From Mariannaea sp. PMI_226 (Eukaryota > Ascomycota > Sordariomycetes > Hypocreales > Nectriaceae), in NCBI GenBank assembly GCA_024336345.1, contig JANFOG010000003.1, forward strand, positions 2,176,501 to 2,240,500: a stretch of 64,000 nucleotides of DNA, read 5' to 3'. The notes beneath the pieces were generated by a model, which saw only the letters and a program-made list of their open reading frames with translations, did no database searches and was not told where the DNA came from. Position numbers and translations under genes: made by a program. The stretch's first letter is position 1, and every line of letters starts with the position of its first letter. Positions 38,578 to 49,700 of this stretch are shown one piece after another.

Positions 38578-40570
38578 GATAACACAGCGATGCGGAGGCT
38601 CCGGGAGCGCATAAATGATAGTTAATCGGGATTAAAATTGAAGATAAATTGGGCTATTACTCCACGGTGGTGTTGAAAGGCCTCAGAGGGAAAAGTGGAC
38701 ACTCTGGTTTGCAAGCTTTTGAGGTATATTGCAGGCGTCAAATTGTGACCACTTCGTGCCTACTTAGCCACCTACCCTATATCTCGCTATTTTTGGACTA
38801 TCTGGGAGTTGAGAGACGACATTTATCGGCTTCACCTTGTGATGCCTGGACTTCAAATCCAGGTCTCGATTCCATTTTCGATTTTCCCATCCCAACTTGA
38901 GACACCATTCTAAGTATGGGGCCGAAATTTATCGGAGAGGTACGGCCATCGTCTCTCTCTGTACCCTGCGAATGAATACTAAATCGGGCAAGACTACAGG
39001 AATCTCGACGTTTTGATCCTCGACTTAGCCGCCAACCACTCAGCCGCCCCCCTCTAACAGTCGCGCACGGACGGCAGCCGAGATGGAGCTTGAGATATCA
39101 CAGTAGCAGCAATAGTGATCGAGATAGTGATGCCACTATGAGACAAGAACAACCAAAGAACCTTGGGAAACGACGCGTGCAAGCAAACAGAGCTGAAAAT
39201 ATTCCCGCTGACAGAACCGGATAGGTCTGCCAGCCAATACCATACATGGGTAAAATTCTGAGATGTGACTTGTCATAGAGACATCAATCAGGAGGCAGGA
39301 AATACATACCTTGAGGGGTGTATGTGCCGCAGGAAAAAGCAATAACGTGCTTAAAGGTGATGGGTATGCGGTTACGCCGAGGACGGACCTTGGCCTTGAG
39401 AAAGATGTCCATGGGCGTTATAGTTGGTTGTTGGTTGGTAGTGAACAAGTATCACGTCTTTCATCGGCCGGATTTAGTCCAGGTCAGTGTTGCACTGCAT
39501 TAGCCCCTTGCTCACGGGACCAGATTTTTACGATGGGATTGTTGAACTCATGGGAGACGGAGGCCACATTGTGATAGTTGCAGTCACTTTTCTGAATCAA
39601 CATGGAGTTTTGGACTGGTCCGAAGAGAAGACGACACAAAGCTCTGGCCCCAGCGCGCACTGTACCCACAGGTAGGTAAGGTACTTAGGTAGGTACAGAA
39701 GTCAGGTACGTGCGTACGCTACTATGTATCAACCAATTATGGCAGCACATGTACCTAGTCCGTAAGGCAGAGGTAGCAGAGGGAGAAGGAACTCAAAGTG
39801 GTCCTATTCCGTTCCCACCAAGCAAGAAAGAGGCAAGGCCAAAGCAAAAACGAGCTGATAAGGACTAGACTTGCCGAGAAAGTGAGGACTGTCAGGACTT
39901 AAAGGGAAGGCCCGGTCGCCGCGCCCCATGCTCCTCCCCACATGTCTTCTCCCTTGCTCCTTTCTCCTCACATGTCCCATGCCATGCCATCCGTCCATAT
40001 CCACAATCGAGGGTCGCTTTTCAACTCTTCATCCGTCGATTCCCCAAGCGTCTCTCAACCCTCAACTTGAGACTTGACAACAGAGTTCTTGTGTCGCAAA
40101 CCACTGCAGCCAGCCGCACTGCATACTGTCCGACAAAAGCCGTGATCAGACCAGAGCCTGTGCCTCGGCACCCGAGCTCAGCATCGACAGACAACTGGAT
40201 TGGGACCCCTGATATTTGAGCCACGCCACGACCACCTTGCATCACCCCCAAATCATTACTGTGGTTGTTCATCTCTCGCCCCTCTTCAGCTCCCGCATAT
40301 GCCGGTGCAGACGGACAACACGAACTGACACCGGCATTTCTTCTTTTACGAGATCTCTAACGCTGCCAGTTGTCGTGTTGTACCAATTCGCAATATTAAT
40401 CTTGTCGCAACAAACTCGCTCATCTGACTGGAACGGATCTTTCACCCACAGGACACGCTCAATCTTGCCTGCCTGGCCCCCCGGTCTACACCTGTGCCAT
40501 TGCCTCCATCTGTCGCCTGTCTACAGCGCCACATCCCCTGAGCCAGCGCCACTAATCAGCAATTCTCATC
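38578..40570. other. Intergenic between two divergent methyltransferase-type genes
   Basis: The genes at 38577 (leftward) and 40571 (rightward) are divergent, so this 2-kb stretch should contain both promoters. GTAC-, TACGTA- and AGGTAGGT-rich DNA lies at 39660-39760. The last 500 bases, C/T-rich on the + strand, look like a long leader of the LaeA-like gene. No gene seen. Confidence 0.55.
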
Positions 40571-42225
40571 ATGGCCTCCAATCACGGCCATCACGACGCT
40601 ACCGGGACCGTAGAGGCGGTATCACATCTTACTAGTGGCTCAACTATCGATGCACAATATCCTCCAGCCGATCCCACAAGTACAGCCCCAGTAGGCCCGA
40701 TCACCCCTGGATCAATCTCACAAACTACTCATGATGGCGAGCTTGCGTGGAAATCTGAGCCTAACGAAAAAAAAACCGCCATTGACTTCATTCTGGCCCA
40801 GCCAATGGATTCCAATACATCTTTACCAAGCAAGCCTAACAATCACGAAGCACAGAATAATCGTGAAACTGGGAACGAACAGGACGCCTCGGAGTCTGAC
40901 ATCAATAAGGAACCTACCCAACCCCAGGAATCCTCACATCGCAACTCTAGATCAGAAGAGGAGCTGGGGGGTAGACGGCCAAGATCCATGATCGTGTCGC
41001 CTTTGACTCACCCAAACGGTGTATCCATGTTCCCAGAACTCACAGCCGCTGAGCAAGAGGAAATATCCAGAGAAGCTCTTTTCGAAGCCGAGGACACCAT
41101 AGTTGCCGACAGCGAAGAAGCCAGTACTCTCGGTGATGATTCGTCCGATGCCGGTTACCAAAGCGACAGTCTCACATCGGGTAGCACGTCCATGACATCC
41201 TCCATTCGAGATTATATGTATGAAAACGGGCGTCGATACCACCGCTTTCGCGAAGGGAGCTACAACTTCCCTAATGATGACGTGGAACAAGAACGAGAGG
41301 ATATGAAGCATGCCATGATGAAGCTCCTCTGCAATCAGAAATTGCATTTTGCCCCTATTGGAGAACATCCCCAAGAGATTCTTGACATTGGGACAGGCAC
41401 GGGCATCTGGGCTATAGAGAGTGAGCACTCTGAGATGGACTAATTGGAACTTCAAACTAATCTGCGACAGTGGGAGATGAATTCCCGAGTGCGAATATTC
41501 TCGGCATTGACCTCTCGCCGATACAGCCTGACTGGCTGCCACCCAATGTGAAATTCATGGTGGACGACGTCGAATCACCGTGGCTCCATCCCCGCAACCA
41601 TTTCGACTATGTTCACACCCGGCATACAGTACAGGGAATAAGGGACTGGCCGAAATTGTTTCGCAGAGTATTTGAGTGAGTTTTTTTTTTTTTCCGCCTC
41701 ATGTTCAAGTAGGGACTCCCGTCACTGGACTCTGGCTCACCACGAATCATTAGACATCTTCGGCCGGGAGGTTGGTTCGAGACGCAAGAAATTCACCACA
41801 AGCCACATGGTGCCGGGCGAAATATCACGGTACCGCCAGAACACCCGATTGCCAAGTATTGGCAGCTGGTGACTGATGGCCTGGCTGAGCTGGGGGTGAA
41901 TTTCCACGCTGCGGCTGGGGGCGCCCTTGCTACCATGATGCGGGATGCGGGCTTCATCAATGTCACGGAGCGAGTATTCCACGTGCCTCTAGGATCATGG
42001 CCCAAGAACAAGGTCCTGAAGACAGTTGGCCTATATTGGCGAACGATCCTCATGGATGGGATGCAGGCAATCGCTATCGGTCCCATTACGCGCGGGCTGG
42101 GGTGGAATCGGGAACAGGTGGAGTTGCTGTTGGTGGATGTGCGGAGGGCCTATATGGCCAATACTCCTATCCTTATGTATATGCCCTGCCATATCGTCTA
42201 CGGGCAGAAGCCTGAATACGCATGA
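40571..42225 (+). CDS. LaeA-like / TAM-domain methyltransferase
   Basis: Three exons, 40571-41420, 41471-41675 and 41754-42225 (introns 50 and 78 nt), give 508 residues. The ATG has a good context (ATCATGG). Residues 1 to about 190 are Ser/Glu/Asp/Asn-rich and probably disordered. DYMYENGRRYHRFREGSYNF then leads into the methyltransferase fold with motif I LDIGTGTGIWAIEMGDEFP (about 270-290), GIDLSPIQPDWLPPN, and HLRPGGWFETQEI. These are hallmarks of the fungal LaeA-like family, which includes the velvet-complex regulator LaeA but also many paralogues of unknown or tailoring function. It points toward the O-methyltransferase and PKS genes. I assign the family firmly but not the LaeA orthologue. 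Confidence 0.9.
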
Positions 42226-44505
42226 TTTACAGGAATCAAAGGAAGACAAAAAATAATAATAATAATAAGCAGAGGCAAAAGGGAAAAGCACTTTCAGCAG
42301 GACTTGTTGCATAGGGCAGAATGATGGATTAGGATTTACGGGTATCAGCATACCCAGATGCGATGCATAGGGATAGGCTCTGTACATCGTAATGTAATGA
42401 GAAGCTACTTGTAGCACCTCCGCGCCCGCGCCCGCATCCGCATCCGCATCCGAATAGAGAAATGTGTGACGTTGTTTTAGAGCATATTCCATATACCACA
42501 TAGTATGTATACCATAGTACGCACTAATTGACTTCTGCAAGGTAACTTAAGTTAAAGCAGCTGATCTTTATTAATTTCCACGCAGGCAAATGGCACCATT
42601 CTGGTGATGGTTCTTAGTTTGAAGAAGGGGAGGGGGGGCGTGGCCCACTCGTTCGGTCCAAATGCGCGTCGTGCCGCACCGCAGGCACCGCTTGCAGCGT
42701 GGAGCTTCTGTCGGAAGTGCTCCGTACCTACCGAGTAGTTACGAAGTCATTGTGTTCTGAGGAGCAGGTACCATGAAGGTCTGACGAACGAAGAACAGAT
42801 TGCCCAAGCATTGGTTTCTCAAATCGGTGTTGATTCTGGGCCGGCAAGTTTGCATCCTCTGGTGCGCAACTATAGACCGAGATTATTGGACCATATTGTG
42901 AGTTGCTAGAACATGACATGTCGCATTCATGGATTAATTCCGGAGGGCGGAATTGCCCCCAATCTTCCGGAGTAATTGCACAGTACATGCTCTTTGCTGG
43001 TTGTAGGGCTACACATTCTGGAGCTAGCAACCTGCTCACTACTACGTTGGTACCAGAGGACCGAACGGTTCGATGCTTCTGGCCAAGTGCCTCTGGCCCG
43101 GTCTCCGCGTTATGCTCAATGGGTCTGGCCCTTGTCCCCTTCTTTGCAAGCTTGCCGCAAACCCAATTTTAATTCCAGCTTCAAGCGGGAGGGGGAAAGG
43201 CTTTCTTCTTGCAAATGGCTATTGCGCCGGTCCTCTTTTTTCTTTCATTGAACTCAACTTGCTTCACTTGAGAGATACACCAACTCATTATCTACGGGCT
43301 TGCTTTTCGTCACCAGAATCCCCTGGCTCTTTTACTTGCTTATTTTCCTTTTATTTTCTGGAAGCAAAGGAAAGATCGTCAGCACTTAAAGTACGAAAAA
43401 GGAAAGCCAAGACCTCAAGGGATTGTCAGCAGGATCCCTCATTCACATCATTCGCAGTACGTAACTATCTGGGGGACCCTTATTTTGGGATCTCTCTTTT
43501 CCTTTCTTTTTGTCTTTCGAATGCACCTTAAATTTTTTCTTTTACTGTTACATCCTTTCAAAAAACAGCCAATCTTCTTCTGTGCTCTGTCAGGGAGATG
43601 CTGCCGGGTTCACTACCGTGGTATTGGGTCGTGCGACGTTGGGGAGGGAGCGAGATCGAAGGACAAACGGAGTCAGGGAGAAAAGAAAGGGGATTGGGGG
43701 GGTAAGAACCAAGTGGTCAACCACCCGAAAAAAAAAAAAAAAACCTTCCCAAGATTCGATGAGGTTCGATGAGCAACTGGCCGATTCATCCAAGATGAAT
43801 GTTATAAGAATGAAACTTCACTTGCTGCAGCAGAGAGGCTGGGCAGAATGAGACATTTGCGCCCTTGTGTGTTCTCGGAGAAGCGTCCTGTTTCCCCGCG
43901 ATGCCAGCTTGAGTGGGCGGCACAGAGACTCGCAGGACCACCCACGAGGCCATGTTTGACAGACACGCTTTGTCTCAGGCTCACCCTCAAGCCATGTGTC
44001 TGGTCTGGCCGACTGAGCCAGATAATCACAGCGTCAAGGGCAGCTGTGAACCCATGGGAGACGATGTCACCATGGTTGAATCCGCACGCTGCGGCCGTTT
44101 CATACAAACCGCATTCGCGCACGTGGCTGTATCTTCAACCCTCCTCCCCCCCCGGCTCCCTCCCGTCTCTAGTATAGAGGATGGATTCTATGGAAAATAG
44201 ATGGACCAAAGGGAAAGATTCCCCAGAGATCCCCGCTGTCACTGCATCACATGTGCCGCGTCTATCGACTTTTAGCACAACCGCTAGTGTTCAGCTTTGC
44301 TTTTGGACCAATATGTGCCCCGCGCGAGGGGCCTCTTTTGAATCACGGGCTGAGAGGACTAACTCCATCTTGAGCAGGCAATTATTCACGGGCGGGATTG
44401 GACACCTATATCTAAAAAAAATCCCTTCTCGTCTTCTCTTCCCCTCTTTGGTGCTCCAACGTCGTATATAGTTTGGTAGAGCTCATTTCTTTGTTTGCAC
44501 GCGCC
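42226..44505. other. Intergenic between the LaeA-like and O-methyltransferase genes
   Basis: About 2.3 kb. It contains a GC-rich hexamer-like repeat at 42420-42450 (CGCGCCCGCGCCCGCATCCG-type) and poly(A)/GA-rich patches near 43726-43742. Open frames are short and unconvincing. The right end should be the O-methyltransferase promoter, with TATATAG at 44466-44472. Confidence 0.5.
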
Positions 44506-46374
44506 ATGGCCAAGCTCAGAGTTCCCTCGTGGCTTCACAGCTCCAATGGCAGCACCAATGGCCACTCGGACGAAGCCGATCGCAAGAAGCAGAACCGCAT
44601 GTCTCTCAGTGGTTTGGCACACCTAATCTCTAAGAACGAACAGCCGTCCGAACCTTCATCGGCGGAGTCGACAAATCCAACTCCGACTTCAGACGCTTCC
44701 CCCATCTGCAAGACGGTGCAGGACTCATCGGTTTCTCAGCTAATCCAGCTGGCCAAAAAAATCACTGAAGAGGCAGAGAAACTCGATAAGTACATCAAAG
44801 CAAACAACCTTCCCGAGCCTGGCTTCGGCGTTGATGCGCCTGTCGATTTCCCTCCGCTCCCAGACGACATCCAGAATTCTCGTCAGGAGATTGTTTATGC
44901 AACTGACAAGCTAGGACAACTTGTACGAGGTCCTAGAGAGCAGATTCGATGGGGTGTTTGGAACGTGAGTTGTACCCTGCATCAATCACAAAGGAGAGAA
45001 AACTTACCAAGCTGTCTATCCTAGTTCCTCGATACTCTGAGCCTCAGCTTGATCTACAATTTTGACATTGGTAATTGACACTCTCCCACTCCCTTGTGGC
45101 GTAATTTACTCTTGCTGACCCCTCCCCAGCTCAGCTTGTACCCATCGATAAGCCAATTGAGCTGAAGGAGCTGCAAACAAAGACCACCCTGGATCCCGTC
45201 AACCTCGCCCGTGCCCTTCGACATGCTATGACCAACCACATCTTCCATGAGCCTTCTCCCGGTTTCATCGCTCATACTGCTGCTTCCCGTGCTCTTGCCG
45301 AGGATGAGGCTCTCCGGGCCTGGGTTGGCCTCAACACTGACGATATCTTCCCCGCTTCTGCTCACGCGGTCCAGGCTTTGAAAGCCCACCCCGAAGCTAC
45401 TTCGCTCACTCGCACTGGATTCAACTATGCTTACAATACCGTGGATGTGGAGCCTATGTTTGCTACCTTTGGCAAGAACCCCAAACGAGCCAAGCGCATG
45501 GGTCTCGCTATGGCAAGTTTGACGGGCGGAGAAGGATATGAACCAAGCCACTTTGTCGCCAACTTTGACCTTGCCGATGTGGACAAGAATGAGGGTACCT
45601 TTGTTGATGTTGGTGGAAGCCACGGCTTTATTTGCGTAGATCTGGGCAAAAAATGGAAGAACACCAAATTCGTCGTGCAGGATCTTCCGAAGACAGTCAC
45701 CAGCGCTCCAAGCCCCCTGACCGATGATGAGGATGTCAATCAGCGTGTCACGCTTCAGGCCCATGACTTTTTCACTGAGCAGCCTGTCAAAGATGCCGAT
45801 GGTATGTTTTTAGAGCCCTGGACCGCCTTGAATGTTGACGCTAACTTAGAGAACCCCCAGTCTACTTCTTCCGATGGATTATTCATAACTACTCAACCCC
45901 TTACGCCGTCAAGATTATCAAGAGCCTCATCCCTGCTCTTAAGCCTGGTGCTCGCGTCGTCATCAACGAACACTGCGTGCAAGATTTCGGTGTTGACAAT
46001 CCTTGGGACGAGAAGGTCATTCGCAGCATGGACTTGGTGATGTTGTCTCTTCTCAACGCTCAGGAGCGTACTGAGACTGAGTTCCGGGAGCTGTTCAAAG
46101 CCGCTGATGAGCGGTTTGTATTCAAGGTATGTGACGCGCATTGCTCCAATACGGCTCTATCAGAATTTCACCACTGACTTTGCGGGTTCTCTAGGGTGTG
46201 ATGAGGCCCACTGGATGCCGCATGAGCATCGTCGAGGCAGTTTGGCAGCCTGAGAGCGTGGAGAAGGCTGAAGCCGAAGAGGTTACAGATGAGGTCGAGG
46301 ACAAGAAGACTGAGGCGCCTGCTGAGGAGGCCAAGGTTGAAAATGGTGAGACGCCTGCTGAGGGAGCTCAGTAG
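44506..46374 (+). CDS. Plant-type (class II-like) SAM-dependent O-methyltransferase
   Basis: Five exons, 44506-44964, 45025-45070, 45130-45801, 45861-46126 and 46195-46374, give 540 residues. All phases agree. Start chosen at ATG 44506; upstream in-frame codons lack an ATG. The dimerisation-type N-terminal half is followed by motif I TFVDVGGSHGFICVDLG (about 323-340), DLPKTV, and the catalytic His401 in RWIIHNYSTPY. KPGARVVINEHCVQD also fits the family. This is the group that contains many fungal polyketide O-methyltransferases. It methylates a hydroxyl on a small molecule; the substrate here is inferred to be the product of the adjacent PKS. Unusual points are a Ser/Asn-rich N-terminal extension of about 75 residues and a Glu/Ala/Lys-rich C-terminal tail of about 37. 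It is convergent with the PKS gene, 397 bp apart. Confidence 0.93.
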
Positions 46375-46771
46375 ACTTGGGAGCTGGCAGATTTTTGGAT
46401 CGTGAGAGATAGGCTTGAATGATATTCGATAGCTACCTTAATTTATTTTAATGCAGTAACAGAGAACCAGACGACTTTTTATTCTTTGGATAACAATAGT
46501 GGTCTGAACGACATCTTGTCTTGCATTTTTCTTCGATGGCACAAAATCTCAACTGCTTGCTGTAGCTTTGCGCGGATATCAGGAAGGACGCATACTTCAT
46601 AGGTCTTAAACAGAAATCTAATTCACAACCATGTCCTATGTATACCCTACTCCTCTATTTATTATATAGGCTTGGACTCGGCCATTTATCATGCCCCTTG
46701 ACATATCCCAAACTATCCAGGTTCATGCATAATATCTACCTACTCACATTCCCCTCGAATATCGCACTGGA
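46375..46771. other. Shared 3' region of the O-methyltransferase and PKS genes
   Basis: A 397-bp convergent gap. It should hold both 3' UTRs; short A/T-rich stretches are present. No gene. Confidence 0.7.
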
Positions 46772-49700
46772 TCAATCGACTCCAAATTTCCCCTTCTCGG
46801 CAATATCAGCGGCTAATTCAGCAATCGTCCTGTCACTCAATACTTCGAAAACAGATACGGCAACGCCGCAGTTGGTGAGCACCCAGTTGCGCACTCCGAC
46901 AGCAACCAATGAATCGACCCCATACACGTTGGGCGGTTTGCCCGTGTTAATTTCCTCGGGCAGCATGTTCATGGCCTTGGCAAGCATGATGGAAAGCCCA
47001 GTACAGATAATCTGGGCTGCAGAGCCCGGATCAATGCATCGGATGAGCATGGACTTCAGGTCGAGCGTTGAAGAACCACTGACTGCGTTTAGGTCCGGAG
47101 CAGGCATGTCGACAAGGTTCAGATAGCTGTAGAGAGCGGTCCGAGTCCAGTACGGGTCGGCGGGCTGGTTTTGCAATATAAGACCGCCTGTACCGACACC
47201 CATAGTGATCTGCGGCGGCATCTGAATACCGGGCTCGACCTCCATGGTGATGGCGTGGTGAACCATGGTCAGGAAATCTTGGTGCCGGATGCCGTAGAAG
47301 CCGCTTGCTCGAAGCATATCGAGAATCTCCTCATCCTCGGCAAGCATACCAGCCCCTAGAACTGGGCCAAGGTCAATGGAAACCGCATGCTTGCCCTGAA
47401 GGCGTAGACTTCGTGCCAGAGCATCCTCAAAACAGTTGCCAGCTGCATAATTAGCCTGACCTCGATTCCCAATCACACCCGATGAACTCGCCATGAAGAT
47501 GAAGAATGGGTGATCATAGCCATGGCGAGGGAAAAGCTCCACGAGATTAAGCGAGCCGTGCGTCTTGGGACTGATTGCGGCCGTCCAGTCAGCGTATGTC
47601 ATGTTGTCAAAGACTGAGTCCTTGATGACTGCTGCGCATTGGAAGACGCCGGCAACCGGGGGCATTTGGCTCGAGATGAGGGCGCAGGTTTCTTGTAGAG
47701 CAAACCTATTGCAGATATCAACCATGTAGACCTTTGCATTAACGCCCTGCTGCTCAATGTGCCGGATGAATTGACAAGATGCCTCAGAGGAAGCGCCTGA
47801 TCGTGACAAGAAGGCGACATTACGAGCACCGTTTTTGATGAGCAGATCACAGATGCTGCGACCAAGTCCACCCAAGCCACCAGCAAGCACATACGTTTTG
47901 TTTCCAAAGATGGCATCTGATATCGGCCGAATTTGTTTCGGAGCGGCCACCATGACTTGGCCACCCTCCTCTGGGGAGGCGTGGACGGAAACAAGGCCGA
48001 CATAGGGGTAATTTCCTATCTGCCGGAATGCACTCTCCATCTCAAACAGTGGTATATTTATAACCTCACCACCTGGAATGTCGTTGGTGCCCCAAGATAT
48101 ATCAAGGAGGGAAATGACTTCGTCAAGCAAGCCTGACACATACTCAGGATCGCTAGAAAGCAGATGAGAGAAGTCAAAGTTGACGAATGAGATGGGGTGC
48201 GAGCTCATGCGGGTTGTTGGAGGAGTTGGCGACCTGCTTGCAAATTGGAAGACCATGCCACCATTTTGGACACAGGCGAGATTTGCCTCAATATGTTGCT
48301 GAGTGGAATTATACACGATATCAACGCCCTTCCCATTGTTTAAGGCCTGGGCAACCTTGACGAAGCCATCTGAATTTGCATCGAGTATACGATTCGATGG
48401 AAAGCCACAGCGGTCGAGGGAGATTTGCTGGACCGCAGCATCTGGCCCCGTGACTGTGGCATAGACGTCGGCCCCGAGAGCAGCAGCGACATGAAGAGCG
48501 CCCATACCGAAGCAACTTGCGCCGGCGTGAACTAGGACGCATGTTCTAGGGCCAACTCTACCTAACTTTGCGAAAGCGTGATAGGCGCTGACAGCGGAAC
48601 TGAGTGTAAGGTTTGCTGTCCACTTTCGCACCAATTGTTGGTTCACATTCATCCTGCTCTGGATGGCCCCTCCTGGGATCAAGGCCGCAATATGATCATG
48701 TGGAGTGAGGCCTAGTACATTGCTGCCGACTTGGCCAACACGACCGATGAGATCAAAGCCAACCTCAGATTCAGTGGTGCGGCCCATGGCCGTCTCCAGG
48801 TCGAGGTGAGTGAGAGCTGCGCTTTCGAAGATGATCTCGACCTCGTCCGGCCCAGGAGCTGAATTTTCAATGGCAGTGAAAACTAGGGAATTTTGGCCGA
48901 GTCCGGGTCGAGAGATCTGAAACTTATGACAGGCAGCATCGCTGTGGAAGGACTGTAAGGCAAGGTCTGGGGTGCTCCCCTGCTCTACCAACTTATTGAG
49001 TGGACCGATGGGGACGAGTCGGGGAATGAAGACTCTTCCATCCCGCTCAGAGTATTCGAGCTCAGTAGGACCTGGTCCTAAACTGGGACCGAATGTCCTA
49101 TCCAATACTCGCAAGATGATATCGGATACTGATGCGTCGTCAATAATCGAGGCCCTTCCTAGGTCGAGCACTGCAATTGTCGTCAGGGGATCTTCAGACA
49201 TCAAGGACCTAGCGAGACCGATGAAAGGTGCACCAGTTGGCTCGTATGGATCCATAAGCGCGGACTGAGTGATGCAGAGGATTCCCTTCGCCGACTTTTG
49301 CAGGGTGTGGAACGTGTCAAAGTCCGATTCGGCCCAGTCAAAGACAGATCCGGTGCCGCGGAACTCGAGAAGAGAAATGATCAACTTGCCCTTGATATGA
49401 TGGTCCAAAACTTGGTCTGCTGGCATTAGAGTTGCTGTTCTGGTATTGGGAACATGCAAATTAACGGCCAAGCGATGAGCCAAGGCTGCTGCCTCGCCCA
49501 GGGGATCAACGGGACCGGTTGGCATCACAATGACAACGTCGGTAGGTGCCGGTGATTCTTTAAAAGAGGCTGAATGGTGCATGTAGAATTCCATCTGGGC
49601 TGAAATCCCACCCCACGAATAGGTATGAGAGATCTTGGACCGTCCAGATGCTGAGTTCTGGTCCAGCAGCAGACCGCCTGCCATGAGGTGCTTGCTTAGG

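Noticed and set aside
38846..38862. A 5-bp stem with a 7-base loop resembling a tRNA anticodon arm (TCA)
   Set aside because: No TψC arm with TTCRANY, no D arm and no acceptor stem pair at the right spacing.
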